A stretch of DNA of 64,000 bases from JAJTFA01 sp051715425 (GCA_051715425.1 JBPXJS010000041.1:409601-473600); one strand, 5' to 3'. Counted from the stretch's first letter, positions 1 through 9,932 are shown. Program-made: numbers and translations. Notes: generated by a model from the letters alone, not told the origin.

Positions 1-1
1 T

Positions 2-595
2 TGGGTTAGTGCTTTAACCACCATGTACCTTTTTACCTGGTTCCTCCGCTCGCAAGGTTACCTCAATATCGTTACGGATGAGCATCAGCATGATTTAGGT
101 AAGTTTATGTTTGCCTTCTCCATATTCTGGACTTATATGTGGGTAGCGCAGTTCTTATTAATCTGGTATGCAAACATTCCTGAAGAGGTGGCTTACTATA
201 AACCACGTTTGGAGGGTACCTATAAACTATCCTTCTTCTTTAATCTGGTGATGAACTTTCTTGTTCCTTTCTTTATCTTTATGAGAAGGGGAGCAAAACG
301 CCACAGAGGTGTTGGTGCTTTTGTAGGCGCATGTATCCTTATCGGACACTGGAATGATGTTTACCTGATGGTAATGCCTGGTGCTATGAACCTTGCTACT
401 GCTATTACAGATCACAACCCGACAGGTGTGCTTGAAACGCCTTCACAAGGTTGGGGTTTAATGGAAATTGGATTCCTTGGTGTATTTGCCGGCTTATTCC
501 TGTTTGTTGTAATGAAAGCCTTAACCAAAGCCAACCTTTACCCAACCAAACATCCATTTATTATTGAAAGTGCACTTCATGATACAGGAGTTTAA
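2..595 (+). CDS. actF: ActF, quinone-binding membrane subunit of alternative complex III (3' part)
   Basis: The frame is open from the window edge, so only the C-terminal part (about 198 residues) is present; the ATG at 23 is internal. Four hydrophobic segments are visible, around FMFAFSIFWTYMWVAQFLL, LSFFFNLVMNFLVPFFIFM, GAFVGACILIGHWNDVYLM and GFLGVFAGLFLFVVM. The block FLLIWYANIPEE is typical of the second NrfD-like subunit of the quinol:cytochrome c oxidoreductase of Bacteroidota. The complex oxidises menaquinol in the inner membrane and passes electrons to cytochrome c. A strong terminator follows within 20 bases, so actF ends its transcript here and no cytochrome oxidase genes follow. 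Confidence 0.88.
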   Translation, partial: WVSALTTMYLFTWFLRSQGYLNIVTDEHQHDLGKFMFAFSIFWTYMWVAQFLLIWYANIPEEVAYYKPRLEGTYKLSFFFNLVMNFLVPFFIFMRRGAKRHRGVGAFVGACILIGHWNDVYLMVMPGAMNLATAITDHNPTGVLETPSQGWGLMEIGFLGVFAGLFLFVVMKALTKANLYPTKHPFIIESALHDTGV

Positions 596-612
596 TAGTT
601 AACAGCATTTAC

Positions 613-650
613 AAAAAAGCCTGCTTCGATAAATCTAAGCAGGCTTTTTT
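613..650 (+). terminator. Rho-independent terminator after actF
   Basis: A perfect 14-base inverted repeat (613-626 and 637-650) with a 10-base loop has A-rich and T-rich ends. It can end actF rightward and the NYN gene leftward, because both genes converge on it. Confidence 0.9.
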
Positions 651-672
651 ATTTCAGTCGGTTGCGAAACGG

Positions 673-1434
673 CTATCGTTTCTTAATGTATATGTGTTTG
701 ATATTACCCTTGCCCGATTCCCGCTCATCAATTACAAACTTGTTCATGCTTCTTATTAATGGAAGCATTTTTGGATAGCCATAGTTCCGGGGATCAAAAT
801 CAGGTTTCTTTTTAAGCAAGAGGTTACCTAACTCTCCTAAAAAAGCCCAGCCATTCTCATCGGCCAAATCGGAGATGCTATCTGCAAATAATTTGATCAG
901 CTTGGGATCAATTTTATTCAAGGGTTTACTGGTATTGCCCTTTGCAGCTTTACCCGTATCTTCAGCATTCCCTTCAGGTTGAACAGCTTGTTGTTTCAGA
1001 ATTTCTATATAAATAAACTTATCACAGGCTGTTATAAAAGGGTTCAATGTCTTTTTCTCTCCAATACCAATTACCTTCATACCGGCCTCTCTTAAACGTG
1101 TGGCCAGTCTGGTAAAATCACTATCGCTTGAAACAATACAAAAACCATCTACTTTGCCGGTATAAAGAATATCCATGGCATCAATAATCAAAGCACTATC
1201 AGATGCATTTTTTCCGGTGGAATAACTATACTGCTGTATGGGAGTAATGGCATTCTCCAGCAATACATTCTTCCAGCCTGAAACAGTAGGTTTGGTCCAA
1301 TCAGCATAAATTCTTTTAAAAGTTGGGGTACCGTATTTGGCAATCTCCTCAAACATTTCTTTCACGTTGGCATAAGGAACATTATCTGCATCAATCAATA
1401 CAGCCAATTTTAATTCTGTTGAATTTTCTATCAT
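673..1434 (-). CDS. NYN-domain protein with C-terminal OST-HTH/LOTUS domain
   Basis: Residues 8-150 form a NYN (PIN-like, LabA/DUF88) domain with acidic residues in the family positions: D15 and D17 in LIDADN, D79 and D85 around SDSALIIDAMD, and D104 and D106 in VSSDSDF. Residues about 178-253 (FADSISDLADENGWAFLGEL to the end) look like an OST-HTH/LOTUS winged helix, an RNA-binding module often paired with NYN. The family is thought to be RNA nucleases, but the substrate is unknown. The protein has no signal peptide and should be cytoplasmic. It is a lone gene ending at the shared terminator at 613-650. Confidence 0.85.
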   Translation of the reverse strand: MIENSTELKLAVLIDADNVPYANVKEMFEEIAKYGTPTFKRIYADWTKPTVSGWKNVLLENAITPIQQYSYSTGKNASDSALIIDAMDILYTGKVDGFCIVSSDSDFTRLATRLREAGMKVIGIGEKKTLNPFITACDKFIYIEILKQQAVQPEGNAEDTGKAAKGNTSKPLNKIDPKLIKLFADSISDLADENGWAFLGELGNLLLKKKPDFDPRNYGYPKMLPLIRSMNKFVIDERESGKGNIKHIYIKKR

Positions 1435-1569
1435 ATTTTTTTGCTATGGATAACTCCAATTGCCTGATGCAATATACGGTAAAACCTTGCGGCAAACACT
1501 TGAATTTTACACCAGTTAAAGATCACCACCTGGTGCCGGTACCAATGTTTTTAGCTTATAAAGGCAAGA

Positions 1570-2406
1570 CTAACGTACGATATATATTTTCTGTGCGCTA
1601 AACTGATTTCCGGATTGTATCTTCAATATATAAACTCCTGCCTTGAGATTTTCTGTGCTGATGGCTTGACCACCATGATAAATATGGCTGCTTAGTACCT
1701 GTTCCAAAACCAGCTTGCCGGTAATATCTGTAATCATCACGGCTGCCTGCTGATTTAATTTAGAATCTGTTTTAAGATATAATAAATTTCCTGCAGGGTT
1801 AGGGTATATCGTAACATGAGAAAGCGCCTTTTGAAGATCAGGAACTGAAACGGTGCCCTTTTCCAAAATACGCAAAGATGTCAGGTATGTTTTATCTCCT
1901 TCTTTGTGCCCATCAAAATTAGAATTAAATGCACCATAAAAAACCACATCTCTGGTGCCGGCCGGTGGCGCAATCCAATCAAACGACCACGAAAGTGAGT
2001 CCACGCCCTCTACCCCATCAGCCCTGTATGTGGCATATTTATCATTTCCTACCAGCTTGGTTCTGGTGGTATCTGTAATAACCATTGTTCCCAGCAAAGT
2101 TCCATTGAGTGCCTGAGGAGATACACTAAAACCAAAACGAGTTGCACCCTCTTCTGTATTGGTGGCAGTTATGGTATATCTGGCTCCGGGAGTATAACCT
2201 TCTGCCGGAACATCCGACCTGATCCATCCTTCTACATTTATAGCAGTTCCGCCATGGCAAAAGGTACAGTTTTTCAAAGAGTCTCCGGGTGATCCGGTAT
2301 ATCCTGGTTCAGTTCCATCTTTCTTACCTAAACCAATGGTTCCAAAAGATTCCAGAATAATGATTCCGGTGAATGCTGCAAATACCAACAAAATAAAGTT
2401 CTTCAT
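1570..2406 (-). CDS. Exported CxxCH-containing protein with T9SS sorting domain (choice-of-anchor V-like)
   Basis: A signal peptide (MKNFILLVFAAFTGIIILES) is followed by a CTFCH motif at C47-H51, the form of a c-type haem attachment site. Residues about 60-190 form a beta-rich Reeler/choice-of-anchor V-like region (GARYTITATNTEEGATRFGF). The last 75 residues are a T9SS type A sorting domain with YPNPAGNLLYL and GVYILKI. It is therefore expected to cross the outer membrane through the T9SS encoded later in the window. Whether haem is bound is not shown; a zinc or structural role for the Cys/His motif is possible. Function unknown. Confidence 0.8.
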   Translation of the reverse strand: MKNFILLVFAAFTGIIILESFGTIGLGKKDGTEPGYTGSPGDSLKNCTFCHGGTAINVEGWIRSDVPAEGYTPGARYTITATNTEEGATRFGFSVSPQALNGTLLGTMVITDTTRTKLVGNDKYATYRADGVEGVDSLSWSFDWIAPPAGTRDVVFYGAFNSNFDGHKEGDKTYLTSLRILEKGTVSVPDLQKALSHVTIYPNPAGNLLYLKTDSKLNQQAAVMITDITGKLVLEQVLSSHIYHGGQAISTENLKAGVYILKIQSGNQFSAQKIYIVR

Positions 2407-2680
2407 CGTTTTATATTTTAATAGAGCAGTTTAAGGCTCCGTGTTTAGCTAATTAGTTAACAATACGCAAGATAAGGGTTTTCCTCATTATTATGGCCAA
2501 ACACCCCAAAAGTACCAGAATGTCCTGAACCAATACCTCTCTATGCGGATCAAATAGGGACCAGCAATTAATATTACAATAGCATTAAGATAATACCCAG
2601 GCGACCATTGAATAACCTCCGGATTACCTTTTCATAATGTGGTGGAATGAATTTTGGCTGGACAAAAACCAACCTAAACA
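2407..2680. other. Divergent intergenic region, 274 bases
   Basis: This region lies between two oppositely oriented secreted-protein genes and must hold both promoters. I see no strong hairpin, tRNA or small ORF, and only weak -7-like matches. Confidence 0.5.
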
Positions 2681-5600
2681 ATGAAAAAACTATTCCCACT
2701 TTTATTATTTTTTTGCTTTTGCATGGCCTTTACCGGCAAAGCAACAGCACAGGATACCACTTATATTTCGCCTGGTTCCAGTTGGAAGTACAGGGATAAC
2801 GGAAGTGATCAGGGAACAACCTGGAGAACCTTTGCCTTTAATGATAGCAGTTGGCTAACCGGTAATGCCGAATTTGGTTATGGTGACGGAGGAGAAGCCA
2901 CCCTGCTAAATGCATGCGGTACAGTAGCCCAGAACCCGTCATGCAGCAATAAATATATCACCACATATTTCAGAAAATTAGTATATATCTCCGATACGTC
3001 TTTGTACCGTCATTTCATCATCAATTTGGTTAGAGATGATGGTGCAGTAGTATATGTGAACGATTCGGAAGTGGTGAGGAGCAATATGCCGGCCGGAACC
3101 ATATCTTATACCACATTGGCGCCAACAGCCATTGGTGGTGCCGCAGAATCAGCCTGGAATTCATTTACCACAGAAACCCGCTTTTTTAAACGCGGGTGGA
3201 ATATAATTGCTGTTGAAATTCACCAGGAAAGCGGAACAAGTTCTGATGTAAGCTTTAATTTTGAACTTAAAGGAATCCGCAAACCGGCAACAGCGCTTCA
3301 GTTTAACGGAAGTTCACAACATGTAACTTTTGGTACTGCATTGCCTTTAAACGCTTCCACATTTACCCTCGAGTGCTGGTTCAGAAGAACTGCCACCGGA
3401 TCAACCACTTCTACAGGTACCGGAGGTGTTACAGCTGTACCATTAATAGCAAAAGGCAGAGGAGAATCTGATGGAAGTAATCTTGACCTTAATTATTTTT
3501 TCGGAATTAACTCAACAGGCAATGTATTGTGTGCCGATTTTGAAGAAGGAACCGGACAAGCATCTCCCGGATTAAACCACCCGGTTTCCGGTGTTACCGC
3601 AATAAGCAATAACCAATGGTACCACGGAGCCGTAACTTATGACGGACAAAAATGGAGATTATACCTGAACGGAGCACTGGAGAAAACAGATAGCGTTGGC
3701 AGGTTACCTCAATTTCTTAGTATTCAGCATGCCTCCCTGGCAACCGCAATGACCTCAACCGGCACCGCGCAAGGACGTTTTGGCGGAGAGATGGATGAGG
3801 TACGAATTTGGAATTATGCACGCAGCCAACAGCAAATTGCAGGAAATATGAATACCGAAATTACGGACACCACCGGACTTTTGGGATATTACCGCATGAA
3901 TGACAGTACCGGAACCATTCTGAAAAATTCCGGATCAACAACTATAAATGGTACCTTAGTGGGAACTCCATTATGGGTTTCAGGTTCGCCTTTTAATGCC
4001 ATTTCCACTCCATTAAATTTTCCACCAACAGCAGGTTCCATTACTACGCCTGCAGATACATCAGCAAATTACGGATCAACCACATTAGGCATTGGCGTAA
4101 GTGATCCCGAAAATCACTCTTTACAGGTAACCTTTTATGGCAGACAACGTCCCGTGCAGGACTCTCCCATTTTTACCATTATTCCGTTACCCGATACACA
4201 ATTTTATACCCAACAGGCTAACGGAGGAAACAATTCCATTTTTAAAGCACAAACAAACTGGATAGTAAACAACAAATCGGCCCGAAATATCAAATACCTT
4301 ATACAGCTTGGTGATTGTGTGCAAAACGGTGACAACAATGGAAATCCTGTTGAATGGCAACGTGCGGATACTTCTATGAGTATACTGGAAAATCCGGTAA
4401 CTACACAACTTGCTCATGGACTTGCATATGGTATCTGCGTGGGTAATCATGATCAGGGTGCAACAGGCGATGGTTCCGGAAGAAACGGTTCAAGTACCTT
4501 TTATAATCAATACTTTGGAAAAACACGTTTTGCCGGACGCCCATATTACGGAGGAAGCTCCGATCCGGTAAAAAACAATAACCATTTTCAGTTTTTCTCT
4601 GCAAGTGGCATGAACTTTATCTCTATAAGCTTTGAGTATGATACCAATATGGATACGCTGGTATTGCGTTGGGCTGATAGTTTATTAAAAGCTTACCCAA
4701 CACACAGAGGCATTGTAAACAGCCATTGGATTATTAACTCTGATGCCAGCTTTGGTGCGCAGGGACAAGCTATTTACAACAGATTAAAAAATAATGCCAA
4801 CCTTCATTTTATGTTGTGCGGACATATTAATCCAAATGGAGAAGCCCGCAGAACAGATGTGTTTAATAGCAATACTGTGCATACCCTCCTATCCGATTAT
4901 CAGGACAGAACAAATGGAGGAAATGGATGGTTAAGAATTATGGAGTTTCGCCCATCAGAAGACAAAGTATATGTTTACACTTACTCGCCAACCTTAAATC
5001 AGTTTGAAACAGATGCAAACAGTCAGTTTACGCTTGATTATAATATGGGCGGATCATTTACAAACCTTGGAACGGTGAACGTTCCATCCGGTTCAACCGC
5101 TTCCATTTCATGGCCGGGAGGTTTGCAAAATAATACCAAATACGATTGGTATGCCGTAATATCTGATAGTGTAAATGCTATTACAAGCAGGGCATTTAAA
5201 TTCAGTAACAATCCGGTTCCTGTAATTACTTCTCCTAACGGAGGTGAGTTCTGGAAAGCAGCGTCTACCCGCACAGTAACATTTTATGGAAAATATATCC
5301 GCAATATGAAACTGGAATACTCTACCAATGGCAGCAGTTGGACTCCGGTAAGCACCTCTGTAAATGGAAACTCTTTTACCTGGACTTTACCTTTAACAGC
5401 TTCCCCTTCTTACAGGCTTAAACTTACCGATACAACAGGAGGAGGTACACGTTTCGACACAACCAATGCTACATTTACCATTTATAGTGATAGTTTTATC
5501 ACAGCGGGAAGCAACTGGAAATACAAAGATGATGGCAGCAATCAGGGAACAACGTGGGTATCAAATTCCTTTAACGACTCATTGTGGGCAAGTGGAAATG

Positions 5601-8600
5601 CAGAATTTGGTTATGGCGATGGAGGTGAAATAACATTGGTGAATGCTTGCGGAACGGTGACGCAAAACCCAAGTTGCAGCAATAAATACATTACCACCTA
5701 TTTCAGAAAAAGAATTTATATAGAAGATATTACCAGATACAGCCAGTTTAAACTTGGGGTAGTACGCGATGACGGAGTAGCTGTTTATGTAAATGGAAAT
5801 GAAGTTTACCGCGATAACCTCACAACCGGAACAATTGCATACAATACCCTGGCACCAGTTGCCATAGGAGGTGCTGATGAATCAGCATGGCAGCTGTCAA
5901 CTATTCCAACAACAGGATTTACATCCGGCTGGAATACCATTGCCGTGGAAATACATCAACAGGCAGGTAGCAGTTCTGACCTCAGCTTTGATTGCAGGTT
6001 ATGGGGAGATACAGTACCATTGCCAGCTGTTGCAATGATTTTTCCCAATGGAGGCGAAAAGTTGAACATGGGTGCACATATCAATATCAGGTGGAGTGCA
6101 AATACACCTAAAGTAAAATTAGAATATTCAGTTAATGGAGGAAGCAACTGGAATCTTATTGCAACCGGAATAACCGGTAGCAGTGGCCAATACACCTGGC
6201 AGGTACCCAATATTTCCACTACCAATGGATTAATCAGGTTAAGTGATTCAACCAATGTTTCTGTGAACGACTTATCAAATTCTCCATTCAGTATTGGAAC
6301 AGATACCTTAATCAATCTCGGATACCACTGGAAATACAGAGATCTGGGAACTTCTCCAGGTGCTTCATGGAAAGACAGCATTTACAATGATTCCTCATGG
6401 GCAAGCGGCCCTTCTGAATTGGGATATGGTGATGGTGGTGAAGCTACTGTGGTAAGTTTTGGACCAAGTTCTACCAATAAATACCGTACGACTTATTTCC
6501 GCAGAAACATATTTATTCCTAATGCAGCCAGGTACACTTATTACAAAGCTTCTGTTGTACGAGATGACGGAGCAGTTATATATGTAAACGGTCAAGAAGT
6601 ATGGAGAGACCGTATGCCGGCAGGAATAATCACTGATTCTACTTTTGCAAACGTTACCACAGATGGCGCATCAGAAACGGCATTAAACAATTTTAATATT
6701 ACCCAGGCCGGGCTCTTTGTATCCGGATGGAATACCATTGCTGTGGAAATACATCAGGTAAATGCTACCAGCAGCGATATCAGCTTTAACATGAGGTTAA
6801 CCGGTGATACCATACCAATTGCACCTGTTGTTATTCAAACACCTAACGGAGGAGAATTGGTTTATTCCAACTCCCCATACAATATCACCTGGACAAACAA
6901 TACCCTCTCCGGTAAAGTAAAACTTGAGTATAGCACCAATACCGGCAATACGTGGAATTTTATAACCAATACGGTTGCAGCATCTGCACAAACTTATGCA
7001 TGGAGTGTACCAAATATCAGTTCATCCAACTGTTTAATCAGAATAAGCGATTCAGCAAACACAACCCTTGCTGATACCTCTAATTCTATATTTAGTATTA
7101 TTGCTGCACCAGCACCATTTAATCCATGTGCAACACCAAATCATATCGGTTGTTTCACATCAGTGCAGCCTTCTGCACAAACTCCGCTATTGGTTTATCC
7201 AACAGGCACGCACACCTTTCAGAGAATTATTAAAACAGGAGACCCTTTAACCTTTGGTGGAACATTAAACGTTAATAATGACTTTACCAATTATGTTCCA
7301 ATTAACGGAAGCAGCAAGCGAGGTGCACTGGCCATAAACCATGAAACAGATCCGGGAGGGGTAAGTATCATTTACATCAGCTTTAATGATTCAACCGGGC
7401 TTTGGAGAAAAGACTCATCAGGTGCTGTTAATTTTGGAGCAGCCGGTTTGGTAAAAACTGCGAGAAACTGTTCAGGCGGTCTCACTCCATGGATGACAAC
7501 TGTAACTTCAGAAGAAACCTATACCACCGGAGATGCAAACGCTGATGGATATGAAGATATCGGTTGGCATATAGAAATAGATCCGCTAACCCGTCAGGTA
7601 AAAGATTATAATAATGATGGCATCAAGGATAAGTTATGGGCAATGGGACGTATGAGTCATGAAAATGTTGTTTTCAAAAACGATAGCCTAACAGCATACT
7701 TTGGTGAAGACGGTGGCTCGCAAGGTGTATACAAATTTGTGGCATTCCAGAAAATGCGCATGGATTCAGGTACCTTATATGTGCTTCAACGCAATGGAAG
7801 TTCAGGCAACTGGATTGTTGTTCCGAATACCACACAGGCACAACGCAATACCGTATCATCTGTGATATCCGGTTTAGGTGGAACCAATTTTAACGGAGTA
7901 GAAGATGTGGAAATAAATCCACTAAACGGCATGATCTACTTTACTTCGAAAGGAAACTCCATTATCTACCGTTTTACAGATAACGGAACAACCGTATCAA
8001 ACTTTGAGAATTATGTAGGAAACAACAGCGTGAATTACAATATTAATTATGGTTCGGGCAGTGCGAATGAAAGCTGGGCTACAGGCAACGATAACCTTGC
8101 ATTCGATGATCTTGGTAACCTATGGGTAAACCAGGATGGAAGCCGTAACCACTGGTGGGTTGTGCGTCCGGATCATACACCAGCCAATCCAAAAGTAGAA
8201 CTCTTTGCCACCACCCCATCCGGAAGTGAGCCCACAGGCTTAACATTTACACCTGACTTTAAATATGGCTTCATTTCCTTCCAGCATCCCGGAAGCAATA
8301 CACAAAAACAGGTTGATGCTGCAGGAGACTCTATTCAGTTTAATACACATACCACCATTGTGTTTGCCAACAAAAATAACCTCGGTACATTGGCAGCCCT
8401 GCCTGTTGAGCTAGTGGATTTTAACCTGAAGAAAGCCGGTAAGAATAATGTAAATATCTTCTGGAGCACAGCCAGTGAAACCAACAATGATTTCTTTACA
8501 GTTGAAAGAAGCTTAAACGGTGCTGATTTTATAACGGTTGAAAAAGTGAAAGGTGCAGGAAACTCTTCTACCATAAAGCATTATCTGGTAACAGATATGA

Positions 8601-8956
8601 ACCAGCCTTTAACTACCATTTATTACCGCATCAGGCAAACAGATCTGGATGGCAAAACATCATACTCTTCCATCAAATCCATAAACCTGAGTGAAAAAGC
8701 TGTTACATTTAATCTCACTGATGTATTTCCTAATCCTTTTACCAATGATATTCAAATCATGATCAATTCTATAAACAACAGGGAAGTTGATCTGATTATT
8801 TCTGATATCAGCGGCAAAGAAGTATACCACAAAAGCGCTACACTAAAAACAGGCGACAATAAGATCATACTCAATCTGGAGCATTTAAACCAGGGTACTT
8901 ATTTCCTTAACCTGCGAAGTGGTGGTGATACCCAAACCATCAAAATTCTTAAATAA
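2681..8956 (+). CDS. Giant modular secreted protein: LamG, metallophosphoesterase and PhoX-like domains, T9SS sorting domain
   Basis: 2091 residues. A signal peptide (1-23) is followed by a beta-rich module at about 28-197 whose close copies recur at about 939-1105 and 1210-1372; each copy has WKYRD/WKYKD, FGYGDGGE or LGYGDGGE, TTYFR, VRDDG and WNxIAVEIHQ. A LamG/concanavalin-like fold lies at about 205-385. A calcineurin-type metallophosphoesterase spans about 495-770, with PDTQ (505), GDC, GNHD (588), NSHW (680) and CGHINPNGE (712). Ig-like linkers (PNGGE) separate the later modules. A PhoX/DUF839-like region covers about 1495-1890 (AINHETDPGG, GSQGVYKF, GVEDVEINP). The C-terminus (LPVELVDF, then FPNPFTNDIQI at about 2013) is a T9SS sorting region. 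Likely a cell-surface or released phosphatase; the substrate is not predictable. No frameshift was seen. Confidence 0.85.
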   Translation: MKKLFPLLLFFCFCMAFTGKATAQDTTYISPGSSWKYRDNGSDQGTTWRTFAFNDSSWLTGNAEFGYGDGGEATLLNACGTVAQNPSCSNKYITTYFRKLVYISDTSLYRHFIINLVRDDGAVVYVNDSEVVRSNMPAGTISYTTLAPTAIGGAAESAWNSFTTETRFFKRGWNIIAVEIHQESGTSSDVSFNFELKGIRKPATALQFNGSSQHVTFGTALPLNASTFTLECWFRRTATGSTTSTGTGGVTAVPLIAKGRGESDGSNLDLNYFFGINSTGNVLCADFEEGTGQASPGLNHPVSGVTAISNNQWYHGAVTYDGQKWRLYLNGALEKTDSVGRLPQFLSIQHASLATAMTSTGTAQGRFGGEMDEVRIWNYARSQQQIAGNMNTEITDTTGLLGYYRMNDSTGTILKNSGSTTINGTLVGTPLWVSGSPFNAISTPLNFPPTAGSITTPADTSANYGSTTLGIGVSDPENHSLQVTFYGRQRPVQDSPIFTIIPLPDTQFYTQQANGGNNSIFKAQTNWIVNNKSARNIKYLIQLGDCVQNGDNNGNPVEWQRADTSMSILENPVTTQLAHGLAYGICVGNHDQGATGDGSGRNGSSTFYNQYFGKTRFAGRPYYGGSSDPVKNNNHFQFFSASGMNFISISFEYDTNMDTLVLRWADSLLKAYPTHRGIVNSHWIINSDASFGAQGQAIYNRLKNNANLHFMLCGHINPNGEARRTDVFNSNTVHTLLSDYQDRTNGGNGWLRIMEFRPSEDKVYVYTYSPTLNQFETDANSQFTLDYNMGGSFTNLGTVNVPSGSTASISWPGGLQNNTKYDWYAVISDSVNAITSRAFKFSNNPVPVITSPNGGEFWKAASTRTVTFYGKYIRNMKLEYSTNGSSWTPVSTSVNGNSFTWTLPLTASPSYRLKLTDTTGGGTRFDTTNATFTIYSDSFITAGSNWKYKDDGSNQGTTWVSNSFNDSLWASGNAEFGYGDGGEITLVNACGTVTQNPSCSNKYITTYFRKRIYIEDITRYSQFKLGVVRDDGVAVYVNGNEVYRDNLTTGTIAYNTLAPVAIGGADESAWQLSTIPTTGFTSGWNTIAVEIHQQAGSSSDLSFDCRLWGDTVPLPAVAMIFPNGGEKLNMGAHINIRWSANTPKVKLEYSVNGGSNWNLIATGITGSSGQYTWQVPNISTTNGLIRLSDSTNVSVNDLSNSPFSIGTDTLINLGYHWKYRDLGTSPGASWKDSIYNDSSWASGPSELGYGDGGEATVVSFGPSSTNKYRTTYFRRNIFIPNAARYTYYKASVVRDDGAVIYVNGQEVWRDRMPAGIITDSTFANVTTDGASETALNNFNITQAGLFVSGWNTIAVEIHQVNATSSDISFNMRLTGDTIPIAPVVIQTPNGGELVYSNSPYNITWTNNTLSGKVKLEYSTNTGNTWNFITNTVAASAQTYAWSVPNISSSNCLIRISDSANTTLADTSNSIFSIIAAPAPFNPCATPNHIGCFTSVQPSAQTPLLVYPTGTHTFQRIIKTGDPLTFGGTLNVNNDFTNYVPINGSSKRGALAINHETDPGGVSIIYISFNDSTGLWRKDSSGAVNFGAAGLVKTARNCSGGLTPWMTTVTSEETYTTGDANADGYEDIGWHIEIDPLTRQVKDYNNDGIKDKLWAMGRMSHENVVFKNDSLTAYFGEDGGSQGVYKFVAFQKMRMDSGTLYVLQRNGSSGNWIVVPNTTQAQRNTVSSVISGLGGTNFNGVEDVEINPLNGMIYFTSKGNSIIYRFTDNGTTVSNFENYVGNNSVNYNINYGSGSANESWATGNDNLAFDDLGNLWVNQDGSRNHWWVVRPDHTPANPKVELFATTPSGSEPTGLTFTPDFKYGFISFQHPGSNTQKQVDAAGDSIQFNTHTTIVFANKNNLGTLAALPVELVDFNLKKAGKNNVNIFWSTASETNNDFFTVERSLNGADFITVEKVKGAGNSSTIKHYLVTDMNQPLTTIYYRIRQTDLDGKTSYSSIKSINLSEKAVTFNLTDVFPNPFTNDIQIMINSINNREVDLIISDISGKEVYHKSATLKTGDNKIILNLEHLNQGTYFLNLRSGGDTQTIKILK

Positions 8957-8969
8957 TTTTTTTATTTAA

Positions 8970-9007
8970 CGGTTGCATCCATATTTCATGGATGCAGCCG
9001 TTTTTAT
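8970..9007 (+). terminator. Terminator after the giant secreted protein
   Basis: An 11-base stem (8970-8980 with 8990-9000, one G-T wobble) is followed by TTTTTATTTTT. An upstream ATG at 8973 of the next reading frame falls inside this hairpin, which argues that the next gene starts later. Confidence 0.85.
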
Positions 9008-9023
9008 TTTTCACACCAATTCC

Positions 9024-9932
9024 ATGAAACAGTTTTTACCCTTCCTATTACTTTCTTTATTCCTTGTACAAGCTTTGCATGCCCAGGAAAACAACTCCTT
9101 ATGGTACCGCAGTAATAAAAACTATGTAAGCATGGATGATGCGTTGGCCAACAGAGATAGTGTGTTTGTTTTAAACTTAAGGCAAAAGGGACTTACTTAC
9201 CTTTCCGACTCTATATCTGTGTTTAGCAACCTGCGGTTTTTAAGTTTAATGAAAAACCAATTAACCACATTGCCCAAAGGCATTGGAAAACTAAAGAAAC
9301 TGGATGAATTGCTTGCCGATCAAAACAAACTATCCGTATTGCCCGAAGAATTAGGTTTTCTTCCATTACGGTTTATGTTGCTTAAAAAAAACCAGCTTGC
9401 TGATTTACCAACATCATTCGTAAATCTGGAAATTCTGGAACTCGGCAACAACAACTTTACTTACTTCGACTCTTCTATTACGAGGTTAAAAAAGCTCACC
9501 ATACTTGACCTGAGTAATAACAAAATTTCATCCATTTCATCCGATATTGGAAAATTATCAAAGTTAAAACAGCTTAATCTATCTTTTAACGAGATATTAT
9601 TTTTGCCCGAATCCATAGGTAAAAATAAATCTCTTGAGATTCTGAATCTGGAAAACAATAAACTTAAAAAGTTACCACAGCAAATAGGTAAATTGAAAAA
9701 ACTAAAGGTTCTGATACTTACCAATAACAGGATTGATATATTGCCTGAAAGTATTGGTGAATTGCAGCAACTGGAAACCCTTGTTCTTAGCTACAATTCC
9801 CTAACCACGCTGCCGGCCGGTTTATATAAATTAAAAACCCTTAAATTACTTGCCTTGCTTGGAAATTATATACCTGCTCAGGAAATAGAAAAGCTTAAAA
9901 AGGCTTTACCGGGGGTTGATATCAGGATATAA
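9024..9932 (+). CDS. Exported leucine-rich repeat protein
   Basis: I place the start at 9024 because it gives a clean signal peptide (MKQFLPFLLLSLFLVQALHA) and avoids the terminator hairpin covering the earlier ATG at 8973. About ten 23-residue leucine-rich repeats follow, with the bacterial/plant pattern LxxLxxLxLxxNxLxxLPxxI (for example LSNNKISSI, LENNKLKKLP, LTNNRIDILP, LSYNSLTTLP). Such solenoids are protein-binding scaffolds. No T9SS sorting domain or lipobox was found, so it is probably periplasmic. The partner is unknown. Confidence 0.85.
   Translation: MKQFLPFLLLSLFLVQALHAQENNSLWYRSNKNYVSMDDALANRDSVFVLNLRQKGLTYLSDSISVFSNLRFLSLMKNQLTTLPKGIGKLKKLDELLADQNKLSVLPEELGFLPLRFMLLKKNQLADLPTSFVNLEILELGNNNFTYFDSSITRLKKLTILDLSNNKISSISSDIGKLSKLKQLNLSFNEILFLPESIGKNKSLEILNLENNKLKKLPQQIGKLKKLKVLILTNNRIDILPESIGELQQLETLVLSYNSLTTLPAGLYKLKTLKLLALLGNYIPAQEIEKLKKALPGVDIRI

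Noticed and set aside
5956..6381. A 141-codon minus-strand frame inside the giant secreted protein
   Set aside because: It lies wholly within conserved repeated modules of the plus-strand gene and has no independent signal.
9024..9932. LRR protein as a secreted effector
   Set aside because: No T9SS sorting domain or other secretion signal beyond the signal peptide was found, and LRR solenoids are common in Bacteroidota envelopes.
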